Shown piece after piece: positions 28,602-36,348 of a DNA stretch of 64,000 bases. The notes under the pieces were generated by a model. That model made no database searches. It saw only the letters and a list, made by a program, of their open reading frames with translations, and had not been told where the DNA came from. Origin of the DNA: Bog-473 sp963711065. GTDB taxonomy: Bacteria; Actinomycetota; Acidimicrobiia; Acidimicrobiales; RAAP-2. Location of the stretch: assembly GCA_963711065.1 (NCBI GenBank), contig CAVQCO010000007.1, forward strand, positions 620,001-684,000. The letters run 5' to 3'. Made by a program: the position numbers and the translations under genes. Each line of letters begins with the position of its first letter. Position 1 is the stretch's first letter.

Positions 28602-28607
28602 TATGCT
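28602..28607 (+). promoter_or_regulatory. -10 box of the epimerase gene
   Basis: TATGCT, eight bases before ATG 28616, with no Shine-Dalgarno between. Confidence 0.45.
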
Positions 28608-28615
28608 GCGCCCTG

Positions 28616-29525
28616 ATGCGGGTCGTGGTCACGGGATCGAGCGGCCTGATTGGCCGAGCTTTGTGCTCCCGCCTCGCCGGGAACGGCCACGATGTTGTCA
28701 GGGTCGTCCGCCAACCGGTTCGACCCGGTGACCGAGCCCTCCTCTGGGATCCCGATGCCGGCACAATCGATACCACCGGCATCGAAGGTAGTGACGCGGT
28801 GGTGCATCTCGCCGGCGCAGGTATCGGCGACAGCCGTTGGAGCGAGGACCGCAAGCGAATCCTCGTCGAGAGCCGGGTTCGCTCCACGGCGCTGCTCGCG
28901 GAGGCGCTGGCGAGCCTGGACCGCCGGCCTCGGGTGCTCGTGAGCGCATCGGCCGTCGGCTTCTACGGTGACCGAGACGACGAGATCCTCACTGAACGGA
29001 GCGCGGCCGGGTACGGACTTCCTTGCGTCGCTTTGCGTGCGCTGGGAGGCCGAAGTTGCCCCCGCCGCAGAAGCTGGCATCAGGGTTGTGTGCGCTCGCA
29101 CCGGCCTTGTCTTGACGAGGGACGGAGGTGCGCTCCCCAAGCTGCTGCCGCTGTTCAGGCTCGGCCTGGGCGGGAGGTTCGGGTCCGGGGCCCAGTGGTG
29201 GAGCTGGATCACCCTCGACGACGAGATCCGGGCGATCGAGTGGCTGTTGGGGAACGATGTGCGCGGGCCGGTGAACTTGACTGCGCCGAACCCCGTCACC
29301 AACCGCGAGTTCACCCGGATCCTCGGCGCGGTGCTGTCCCGACCGGCCTACGTGCCCGTGCCCAGATTCGGCCCCAGGCTGCTGCTGGGGTCCGAGTTCG
29401 CGGACGCCCTGCTCTTCACGAGTGCCAGGGTGCGGCCCGCCGCCCTCGAATCAAGCGGGTTCTCCTTCTCCCACTCCGACCTTGAGACGGGTCTGCGAAG
29501 CGTTCTGAAGTCGGCCGCGTCGTGA
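28616..29525 (+). CDS. TIGR01777-type NAD(P)-dependent epimerase, frameshifted
   Basis: Extended-SDR protein (SDR39U1/YfcH type), about 302 residues after repair. The N-terminal Rossmann motif is VTGSSGLIGRAL. It then has AVVHLAGAGIGDSRWSEDRK, VLVSASAVGFYGDR and, in the second frame, RTGLVLTRDGGALPKLLPLF and WSWITLDDEIRAIEWLL. The C-terminal DUF1731 region is present. The frame changes at about 29011, where one extra base in GCCGGGTACGG separates the halves. The physiological substrate of this family is unknown. Lying in the accessory island, it could be a real pseudogene, but the lesion type matches errors elsewhere in the window. Confidence 0.83.
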
Positions 29526-29579
29526 AACCACCGGTAGAAAGTGCGTCGAGTTCGGACCGCAGTCGGTCGAATCTGGCTG

Positions 29580-30011
29580 CTATCGAGTCTGCGCCAATGC
29601 ATTCCAGGCTGCGAGAGAGTCCATGTAGTCCCTCCAGTGCGCGATCTTCCGGTCTTCGATCTCGATAATTGAACAAAACCGATTGTCGTACGTGGCGCCG
29701 GTCGCAGGGATGGTCCCATGGACCTCGTATTCGATGACGAAGACGCGACCTTCGTCCGTCATGCGGACAGTCAAATTGTCGGCGGATGTGAGCTCGATGT
29801 TGTCGCCATAGCCTTTGAACTGGGCCATCAGGTCAACCCGTCCCTGGATGCTGCGAGGCCAACCTGGAAAGTCGTAGAGGACCTCGTAGACGACGTCGTC
29901 AGAGACGACGTCGAAGAAATGATCGCCATCGACGTGGTCGCCGAGCGCCCCTCGAACCAGAGTGAAGTACGGATCGGCGGCCTGGTAAGGAGCGTATTTC
30001 GGATTCGGCAT
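29580..30011 (-). CDS. SnoaL-like (NTF2-fold) protein 1
   Basis: 143-residue protein with the NTF2-like/SnoaL pattern: YFTLVRGALGDHVDGDHFFDVVSDDVVYEVLYDFPG, followed by a conserved beta-sheet core and IEIEDRKIAHWRDYMD. SnoaL-like proteins include cyclases, isomerases and dehydratases of small hydrophobic substrates; no catalytic role can be assigned. ATG 30011 was chosen over the upstream 30050 because homologous-looking sequence begins there and AGG precedes it. A second NTF2-like gene follows directly upstream on the same strand. Confidence 0.78.
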   Translation of the reverse strand: MPNPKYAPYQAADPYFTLVRGALGDHVDGDHFFDVVSDDVVYEVLYDFPGWPRSIQGRVDLMAQFKGYGDNIELTSADNLTVRMTDEGRVFVIEYEVHGTIPATGATYDNRFCSIIEIEDRKIAHWRDYMDSLAAWNALAQTR

Positions 30012-30085
30012 CCTGGATTCTCCACGCAGTTCGGATAGTGAGCAGGTCACTCACTCAGCAGTGCCCAACGTCGTCGGCGATGGTG

Positions 30086-30439
30086 CTACGCCCAGATGTA
30101 CTCCTCGGCGATGGCGCCACCGCGCCATTTCGCCACGGTGACCATACGGGCTCCGCTCTCGAACTCCCCGATGACGCAGGTCCAGTCTCCAGACCCGAAC
30201 CTGATCGGGTGTGACGTGATCTGGGGTGGTGTACCGCCGCCGTTTTGTTCGACGTATGACTTCATGGCCTCGATGTGCTCCTCGATGCCATGGGTCGTGG
30301 GCTGCCCTTGCCAGTCCACGAGAACATCGTCGGTGTGGTGGTGAGCGAAGACGCCGGTCCAATCGGCAGTGTTCCATCCCACGAAGTCCAGGTCATCCAT
30401 GCCTTGAAGATTGCTGTCGACTGCGTCGTCGGTCGGCAT
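30086..30439 (-). CDS. SnoaL-like (NTF2-fold) protein 2
   Basis: 117-residue NTF2-fold protein, with motifs WTGVFAHHHTDDVLVDWQGQPTTHGIEEHIEAM and the sheet segment FGSGDWTCVIGEFESGARMV. This is the polyketide-cyclase/ester-cyclase-like pattern with paired His residues in the pocket. AGGAGG lies ten bases before the ATG. It probably forms an operon with the downstream SnoaL-like gene (74-base gap). Substrate unknown. A 16-bp perfect palindrome lies 65 bp upstream. Confidence 0.76.
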   Translation of the reverse strand: MPTDDAVDSNLQGMDDLDFVGWNTADWTGVFAHHHTDDVLVDWQGQPTTHGIEEHIEAMKSYVEQNGGGTPPQITSHPIRFGSGDWTCVIGEFESGARMVTVAKWRGGAIAEEYIWA

Positions 30440-30504
30440 GTCCAGAGTGCCTCCTGATGGAATCGGTTCATCTCAACGTATACCCAGGGGCCGCGATACC
30501 GTCC

Positions 30505-30520
30505 CCCGAAACGTTTCGGG
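30505..30520. promoter_or_regulatory. 16-bp perfect palindrome, probable operator
   Basis: CCCGAAACGTTTCGGG, symmetric about 30512/30513, in the divergent region between the SnoaL pair and the orphan gene at 30636. The AAACGTTT core with a central CG is typical of LacI-family operators. It sits 25 bp upstream of a candidate minus-strand -10 (TACGTT, 30475-30480) and 80 bp upstream of a plus-strand TACATT (30600-30605). No LacI-type gene is in the window. Confidence 0.55.
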
Positions 30521-30635
30521 AGGACACCGGCACCGTGGGTTCCCGGACCGGTGAAATATGGCTGTGTCCTTCGGGGTTTCTCGCCAATCGGGCTCTCGCT
30601 ACATTGAGGTCTCCACCACGGACGAGAGGATCCCG

Positions 30636-30947
30636 ATGTCGTCAACCTCAGGGCCCGGGCATCTCAGCGGCCATCATCGAGACACCCTGCTGCAGATCTT
30701 TCAGCAAGACACGAACCACAACGTCGCATGGCACGATGTCATGTCATTGCTCGAGGCGGTCGGATCCATCGAAGAGCAGCACGACGACATGTTTCTGTTC
30801 CGCATCGGCCAAGAGACCGAGGTGCTCAGGCGTCCGAGTGACAAGGACATCGACGGACAACAACTCGTCGACTTGCGTCGAATATTGACGAGTGCCGGCT
30901 ACGACACCATGGCCGCGGACCTCGAAGACAGGGGCAAAGAAGTCTGA
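30636..30947 (+). CDS. Small orphan protein with HicA-like pattern
   Basis: 103 residues from ATG 30636, chosen because GAGAGGA lies seven bases upstream; a longer frame starts at 30558. The sequence has LLQIFQQDTNHNVAWHDVMS, then LLEAVGSIEEQHDDMFLF and a C-terminal LRRILTSAGYD. The helix-sheet-helix order, a His/Asp-flanked strand and the final LRRxLxxAGY helix recall the HicA double-stranded-RNA-binding fold. There is no HicB-like partner, and the canonical catalytic His is not clearly placed. The family is one I have seen as hypothetical in actinobacteria. A TACATT at 30600 may be its -10. Confidence 0.6.
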   Translation: MSSTSGPGHLSGHHRDTLLQIFQQDTNHNVAWHDVMSLLEAVGSIEEQHDDMFLFRIGQETEVLRRPSDKDIDGQQLVDLRRILTSAGYDTMAADLEDRGKEV

Positions 30948-30963
30948 AATCGACACGGGCGTC

Positions 30964-31647
30964 TCACCAGGCGAGTTCTTCCTCGCCCTCCTGGAAGGTG
31001 CCGGTCGGGCCGTCCTTGTCGATGGTCGCCATACGCACGATGACCTCCGCACCTCGTTCAACTGGCTGGCCGGCACCGCTGAACGGAGTCAGGTCGGTCG
31101 CAGTGAAGCCGGGCTCGACGGCATTGAACTTGATGTCTGGAAAGGTCTTTGCGTACTGAACGGTGAGCATCGACACGGCGGCCTTGCTCGAGCCATAGAC
31201 GATGCTCGGAAAGTGAAATTGGCGCCGCTCAGGATTCGTCACGGCCCAAAACGAGCCGAGAGCGCTCGAGACATTCACCACGACCGGATTGTCGGACCGC
31301 TCCAGTAGCGGTAGGGCCGCCTGGGTGACACGGATGAGACCGATCGCATTGGTATCGAACACCCTCAGCGCGACCGGTCCCGTGACGTCCACCGCACTGA
31401 TGCCCGCGTTGTTGACGAGGACGTCCAGATGGCCTTCGCGCTCGGCTACCACATCCAGAGCCTTCTCTACCGACATGTCGTCGGTCACATCGAGCGGCAC
31501 GAACCGGCCACCGAGCTCGGATGCCGCCGTCTCTCCTCGTTCGACGTTCCGCGCGCCCAGGTAGACGGTGTGCCCCCGCTCGATCAACTGCCGGGCGGTC
31601 TCGTAGCCGAGTCCCTTGTTGGCTCCGGTGATGAGCATGACGGTCAT
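30964..31647 (-). CDS. Short-chain dehydrogenase/reductase
   Basis: Classical SDR of 227 residues. NAD(P)-binding TGANKGLG at the N-terminus, NNAG mid-protein, catalytic Ser in NVSSALGSF and catalytic YGSSK. The short loop after the active site and the C-terminal GTFQEGEEE resemble carbonyl-reductase-like SDRs. GAGGAACCCGAGAA precedes the ATG. The 3' end lies 16 bp from the convergent orphan gene. Substrate unknown. It is part of the less GC-rich island. Confidence 0.88.
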   Translation of the reverse strand: MTVMLITGANKGLGYETARQLIERGHTVYLGARNVERGETAASELGGRFVPLDVTDDMSVEKALDVVAEREGHLDVLVNNAGISAVDVTGPVALRVFDTNAIGLIRVTQAALPLLERSDNPVVVNVSSALGSFWAVTNPERRQFHFPSIVYGSSKAAVSMLTVQYAKTFPDIKFNAVEPGFTATDLTPFSGAGQPVERGAEVIVRMATIDKDGPTGTFQEGEEELAW

Positions 31648-31845
31648 TTCTCGGGTTCCTCGTTTCGTGTCGAGCTCTCAGGACAGTGAGGCGCCGACCG
31701 ACCGTAGTGGGTGCCGCTGCGGCCGGATCCCACGGGGTACCACCCGAGCTGCCTCGCGTGTCCCTGCCGTCCGACGTTCGGCCGATCTCCCGAGAGTTTC
31801 CGCCCTCTCGATATGGAATCATTTTGCCGTAGAAGGGAGGTCGCC

Positions 31846-32301
31846 GTGCCGACCGACGATCCCGCATTTGTTCAAGACTGGCATGAACGTGTGAAGGACG
31901 CTCAGCCGGATATGGCAATCACGCTGGGTGTCGAGCCCGTCAGCGCCAGTGACACGCACGTCGAGTTCGCCATGCCGTTTCGCCCCGAGATCTCGCAAGC
32001 GACGGGGTTGTTCTCGGCGGGTGCGTTGATCCAACTTGCGGACATCGCTGCGACGATCTTGTGTGCGCGCACCATTCAACGGCGAGATCCAAGAGCGGAG
32101 AGGGGAACGTCCTTTCCTCTCTCGGTTCAGATGGATGCCCATCTGATCGGAAACACGAATGCGGGCCGTGCGATCGCTCGATCGACGCTGATTTCGGCCG
32201 GTCGGACCTTGATGGTGGCGCAGACCGTGGTCCGAGACGAGGAGGGAAAGGACCTGGTCCTGCTGACCAGTACGCACATCATCAAGGCGGTCCGGAGCTG
32301 A
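31846..32301 (+). CDS. PaaI-family hotdog thioesterase
   Basis: Hotdog-fold protein of 151 residues, with MPFRPEISQATGLFSAGALIQLADIAATI, where the conserved small-residue/Asp pattern sits, and SVQMDAHLIGNTNAGRAIARSTL. It probably hydrolyses an acyl-CoA. GTG 31846 was chosen because AAGGGAGG lies five bases upstream; the frame stays open further 5' (ATG 31813) without conserved content. Confidence 0.8.
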   Translation: MPTDDPAFVQDWHERVKDAQPDMAITLGVEPVSASDTHVEFAMPFRPEISQATGLFSAGALIQLADIAATILCARTIQRRDPRAERGTSFPLSVQMDAHLIGNTNAGRAIARSTLISAGRTLMVAQTVVRDEEGKDLVLLTSTHIIKAVRS

Positions 32302-32417
32302 CCCGGACGGGCCGCAGTGCAACGGTGTTCTCATCGCCTGCGATCCGAGGCGTCAGACCCTCCGGCGGGTTGGTCTCGTCGTTCTCGTCGTCGATAGTCG
32401 ACCAGCGTCTTGATGGA

Positions 32418-32993
32418 TCAACAGCCGGGGAGAGCGAACCCCGGAGTTTTTCCCTCTGCACCGAGCATCCAGATCCCGGCGCCGGGCACCGAGGCGGGTG
32501 GGTACGGGAACACCACCGCGACGGCCGAGGACGCTCCTGGCACGCGCTTGGACCATTCGGCGACGGGGGTGTACTGCCATGCAGCATCGTCGCGGGGCGT
32601 GGAAGCCATCCATCCCGCCTTGGCGAGCGCGTCACCCACTTCGCTCACAAGAGCCGATTGCGACAACGCTGAGCGAAACGTCGTGATGTCCAACACCGGA
32701 CTCCACCCGTTCTCTCCCCCTGAGCCAGGGCACGCAGTGGTCCAGACCGCGTCGCGCTTCGATGTGGACGCCTGACTCGACCCCGGTGGAACGGCTTCGC
32801 TGACCGTGCTCAGCCCTCGAAGCACCTCACCGGACGGGTCACCCCCCGATGAAGGAGAGGCCTCGTTCCTGAGGATCCGCGCCACCGCGGCGGCGCTGAG
32901 GAGCAGGACGACCATCGCGAGCAACACGATGCGTCGAACCAAGAGCCGGTCGTGCAAGGCTTCAGTTTGGCACCCGGGTGCTCCTCGGTGCAT
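32418..32993 (-). CDS. Hypothetical membrane-anchored protein
   Basis: 191 residues from ATG 32993 (GAGGAACGG upstream). A charged N-terminus (about 25 residues) precedes one membrane helix (LVRRIVLLAMVVLLLSAAAVARIL). The rest is presumably extracytoplasmic, with VWTTACPGSGGENGWSPVL and repeated Trp/Pro motifs. No lipobox and no known domain recognised. It faces the hotdog thioesterase gene (convergent, 116-bp gap). Function unknown. Confidence 0.6.
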   Translation of the reverse strand: MHRGAPGCQTEALHDRLLVRRIVLLAMVVLLLSAAAVARILRNEASPSSGGDPSGEVLRGLSTVSEAVPPGSSQASTSKRDAVWTTACPGSGGENGWSPVLDITTFRSALSQSALVSEVGDALAKAGWMASTPRDDAAWQYTPVAEWSKRVPGASSAVAVVFPYPPASVPGAGIWMLGAEGKTPGFALPGC

Positions 32994-33097
32994 GGAGTTC
33001 CGTTCCTCTGTGACAGGACCGACTCGCGGGTGGCGGCAGGGTCGGCGGCGGACCTGAGAAGATGAGCGCGAGATCCCCACGTTCCCTGGGAGGTGCC

Positions 33098-33445
33098 ATG
33101 TCCGATGGTCAACGACCGACGGTGATCAAGATCAACGCGATCACCGTGCCCGCCGACGCCGGTGACGAGCTGGCCCGCCGCTTCGCCGCCCGGGCCGGTG
33201 CCGTGGACGGCCAGGAGGGCTTCGAGGGCTTCGAGCTCCTGCGCCCCACCGACGACCGGCGCCAATGGCTCGTGGTCACCCGCTGGCGCGACGAGGAGTC
33301 CTTCCAGAGCTGGGTCGCCTCGCCCGCCTTCGCCCACGGCCACGCCGGCGCCGACCGACCCTCGCCGCACGGCGGGCCCGTGTCGGTGGCGTCGGAATTG
33401 TGGTCCTACGAGGTCGCCGGCGGTTCCGATCCCGCCGGCTCGTGA
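33098..33445 (+). CDS. IsdG/MhuD-like heme-degrading monooxygenase (ABM fold)
   Basis: 115-residue ferredoxin-like dimeric barrel protein. The catalytic Asn-Trp-His set typical of IsdG-type enzymes is visible: Asn in IKINAITVP, Trp in VVTRWRDEE, His in AFAHGHAG. The stretch AGAVDGQEGFEGFELLRPTD is characteristic of actinobacterial members. It could release iron from heme; a general quinol-monooxygenase role is an alternative. ATG 33098 has GGGAGG six bases upstream. The gene is GC-rich again and marks the end of the accessory island. Confidence 0.83.
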   Translation: MSDGQRPTVIKINAITVPADAGDELARRFAARAGAVDGQEGFEGFELLRPTDDRRQWLVVTRWRDEESFQSWVASPAFAHGHAGADRPSPHGGPVSVASELWSYEVAGGSDPAGS

Positions 33446-33466
33446 GCGGGCGGCCCGGGCCGTCCC

Positions 33467-35269
33467 TCAGGGGGTCACCACGGCGAAGTCCGGGTCGGGG
33501 TCGTCGATGAGCCCCACCAGGGTGGCCAGGACACCGGGATCGCCGGACATCTCCGTCCCCTCGGTCTGACCTTCCAGCAGCAGCCGGATCAGTTGGGGCT
33601 TGCTCAACGTCACCGTCAGGTCGGCCTCCCCGGGTGACGCACAGGGGAAATGGATGAGGGCGCCGTTGCTGAGCTCCATCCGGTACGTCGCCGCCGGCCC
33701 GTCCCCGCCGACGACCCAGTTGATGCGCAGCCGCTCGCTCCACGCCTTGGGCCCGTCGATCCGGATGGCGATGGAGTCGAACAGCTGGGTCACGGTGAGC
33801 GCCGGCGCCATGCCGGCGGCACTGACGTCGGTGTGCTGGATCTCGTGGAACAGCTCCGTCGCCCCGACGAGGAAGCAGTTGCGCCAGGTGGCGCACTCCG
33901 CCCCGTACCCCAATTCGGTGAGCGCCGTGGCCAGGACCTGACGCGCCGTTTCGCTGTCGGGTGCGGCGAAGACGGCGTGGCTCGCGAGCTCGGCGGCGAA
34001 GCGCAGGTCGCCCTTCTCCAAGAAGCTCATCGCCTTGGCGACCGTCGCGTCCACCCCGCCGATGACCTTCACGTAACGCTCGGCCGCCGCGACGGGCGGG
34101 TGCTGCCACAGGTGCGCCGGGTTGCCGTCGTACCAGCCCAGGTAGCGCTGGTAGACGGCCTTGACGTTGTGGTTCGCGGAGCCGTAGTACCCGTGGGTGT
34201 GCCACACCGCGTCGAGGCCCGGCGGCATCTCGAGCATCTCGGCGATCTCGGCGCCGACGTACCCACGGTTCATGAGGCGCAGCGTCTGGTCGTGCAGGTA
34301 GGCGTAGAGGTCGCGCTGCTCCCTCAGGAACGTGATGATGTTGGCGGAGCCCCAGGTGGGCCAGTGGTGCGATGCGAAGGCCACGTCCGATTCGCGGGCG
34401 AAGAGCTCGATCGCCTCCGAGAGGTAGCGCGACCAGATGCGGGGATCGCGGACCTGGGCGCCGCGCAGGGTGAGGAGGTTGTGCAGGTTGTGGGTGGCGT
34501 TCTCGGCCAGGCAGAGGGCCCGGTGGTCCGGGAAGTAGAAGTTCATCTCCGCCGGGCACTCGGTCCCGGGCGTGTTCTGGAACACGATGCGGACGCCGTC
34601 GAGCACCTCCTCCTGACCCGTCCGGGTGACGTCGATCGTGGGCGCGATGAGGCCCACCGCGCCGGTCGAGGGCGCCGGGCCCAGCCCCATGCCCAATGTG
34701 CCCTTGGCACCCTTGGCCAGCGCCACGCCGCCGTAGTAGTAGCCCCGACGCAACATCGCGGTCCCGGCGTAGACGTTCTCGGACACGGCGTGCTCCAAGA
34801 AGTGCTCCGGTGCGACGATGGGGACCGCGGTGTCGGCGTCGACCACCCCCAGCACGCCTCCGAAGTGGTCGACGTGGGCGTGCGTGTAGATGACCGCCGT
34901 GACCGCCCGGTCGCCGCGGTGCGATCGGTACAGGGCCAGGGCCGCCGCCGCCGTCTCCTCCGAGACCAACGGGTCGATGACGATGACGCCGTGGTCGCTC
35001 TCCACGAGCGTCATGTTCGACAGGTCGAAGCCGCGCACCTGGTAGATGCCGCCCGTCACCTCGTAGAGGCCATGGCGGCAATTGAGCTGGCCCTGCCGCC
35101 AGAGGCTCGGGTTGGCCGTCTCGGGGCACGGGCCCTCGAGGAAGGCCCAACCCTCCATGTCCCAGACCTGGCGGCCGTCGGCGTTGGCGATGGTCAAGGG
35201 TTCGATGCGGGCGATGAAGCCCCGATCGGCGTTCTCGAAGTCGGTGCGGTCGTTGAAGTCGGCTGGCAT
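33467..35269 (-). CDS. Alkyl sulfatase (SdsA1/BDS1 type)
   Basis: Zinc-dependent alkyl sulfatase of 600 residues, cleaving alkyl sulfate esters such as SDS-type detergents. The metallo-beta-lactamase domain has THAHVDHFGGVLG (~134) and further ligands in FYFPDHRALCLAENATHNLHNLL. Next are the alkyl-sulfatase dimerisation domain (RYLGWYDGNPAHLWQHPP) and a C-terminal SCP2-like domain (about 475-600) that binds the alkyl chain. No signal peptide is seen, so it is probably cytoplasmic. GGAGGAGGG precedes the ATG. Confidence 0.93.
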   Translation of the reverse strand: MPADFNDRTDFENADRGFIARIEPLTIANADGRQVWDMEGWAFLEGPCPETANPSLWRQGQLNCRHGLYEVTGGIYQVRGFDLSNMTLVESDHGVIVIDPLVSEETAAAALALYRSHRGDRAVTAVIYTHAHVDHFGGVLGVVDADTAVPIVAPEHFLEHAVSENVYAGTAMLRRGYYYGGVALAKGAKGTLGMGLGPAPSTGAVGLIAPTIDVTRTGQEEVLDGVRIVFQNTPGTECPAEMNFYFPDHRALCLAENATHNLHNLLTLRGAQVRDPRIWSRYLSEAIELFARESDVAFASHHWPTWGSANIITFLREQRDLYAYLHDQTLRLMNRGYVGAEIAEMLEMPPGLDAVWHTHGYYGSANHNVKAVYQRYLGWYDGNPAHLWQHPPVAAAERYVKVIGGVDATVAKAMSFLEKGDLRFAAELASHAVFAAPDSETARQVLATALTELGYGAECATWRNCFLVGATELFHEIQHTDVSAAGMAPALTVTQLFDSIAIRIDGPKAWSERLRINWVVGGDGPAATYRMELSNGALIHFPCASPGEADLTVTLSKPQLIRLLLEGQTEGTEMSGDPGVLATLVGLIDDPDPDFAVVTP

Positions 35270-35471
35270 GGCGGCGCCCTCCTCCGTTCTCGGGGTCGAT
35301 CCCGGCTGCGAGTCTCCAGGAAGCGCGGCGGCGGGTCCATTCGTCCAGCGGCGTGGGCCGTTCAGTGACTTTCGGCCCTAGGACCGGCGGCGGCGCTGAC
35401 CGAGACTCTTCGGCAACGTCCGCCCCTCGGTCTCGAGGCGAAACCGGAGGAGGGCGGACGGGAAGGGAACG

Positions 35472-36329
35472 ATGGCGATGAGCAGTCCGGCCAGCCCACC
35501 CGCACCCGCGGAGGCACCGGTCCAGAGCGTGCTCGGACCGCTGGCGCACTACGAGCAGGGCATTCTCGACCGGATCGCCGACTTCAAGGATCCACGCCAG
35601 GAGTGGCGTCGCCTCTTCTCCGAGGTGCTCGGTACCTTCTTCCTCGTGCTGGTTGCCGCGGGCGGCGGGATGATGGGCCACGCGTTTCCCGGCGTGATCA
35701 GTCGCACCGCCGCGGTGGTCGCGCCGGGCTTGATGGTGATGGCCATCATCCTCTTCATGGGCAAGATCTCCGGCGCGCACCTCAACCCGGCGGTGTCCGT
35801 CGCCTTCGCCCTGCGCCGGGACTTCCCCTGGCGACGGGTGCCCGGGTACGTCGTGGCCCAGCTCCTCGGCGCCACGCTGGCGGCACTGTTCCTCCGTGCG
35901 GTCATCAACGTGTCGGCCTCCTACGGCTCCAACTACGTGGCGCACGGGTACTCGAACATGGCGGGCTTCTGGATGGAGCTGATCCTGACCATGGGCCTCG
36001 TCAGCGTCATCCTGGGCACCGCCTCGGGGGCGCAGAACGTCGGCATCATCGGCGCCTTCGGGGTCGGCGGCTACATCGCACTGGCGGGCCTGTGGGGCAG
36101 CCCCATCTCGGGTGCGTCGATGAACCCGGCGCGCACGTTCGGGCCCGACCTCGTCTCGACGACCTTCACCGACTACTGGGTCTACGTCGCCGGCCCCCTC
36201 GCCGGCGCCGTCCTGGCGGTGGGCATTGCGTACGTGCTGCGCGGCGCCGGCGGCGGCATGTCCGGCTCGGGCGCGGCCCAGGGGGCCCTCTTCACCGAAG
36301 TGGAGAACGTCGCCGAGCGAAAGGCCTGA
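35472..36329 (+). CDS. MIP-family aquaporin
   Basis: Six-helix water/solute channel of 285 residues. The first half-helix motif is ISGAHLNPAVSVAFAL and the second ISGASMNPARTFGPD, with the selectivity-filter Arg after the second NPA. The short, hydrophobic filter context looks more aquaporin-Z-like than glycerol-facilitator-like. An N-terminal cytoplasmic extension of about 45 residues contains DPRQEWRRLFSEVLGTF. ATG 35472 and ATG 35478 are both possible; GGGAAGGGA lies upstream. The 3' end faces the ftsW-like gene. Confidence 0.92.
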   Translation: MAMSSPASPPAPAEAPVQSVLGPLAHYEQGILDRIADFKDPRQEWRRLFSEVLGTFFLVLVAAGGGMMGHAFPGVISRTAAVVAPGLMVMAIILFMGKISGAHLNPAVSVAFALRRDFPWRRVPGYVVAQLLGATLAALFLRAVINVSASYGSNYVAHGYSNMAGFWMELILTMGLVSVILGTASGAQNVGIIGAFGVGGYIALAGLWGSPISGASMNPARTFGPDLVSTTFTDYWVYVAGPLAGAVLAVGIAYVLRGAGGGMSGSGAAQGALFTEVENVAERKA

Positions 36330-36335
36330 CGACCA

Positions 36336-36348
36336 CGGGCTCAGCCCG
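36336..36348. terminator. Short hairpin between convergent aquaporin and ftsW-like genes
   Basis: CGGGC-TCA-GCCCG: a 5-bp GC stem whose three-base loop is the complement of the ftsW stop codon. No U-run follows, so a role in termination is only a guess. Confidence 0.3.
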
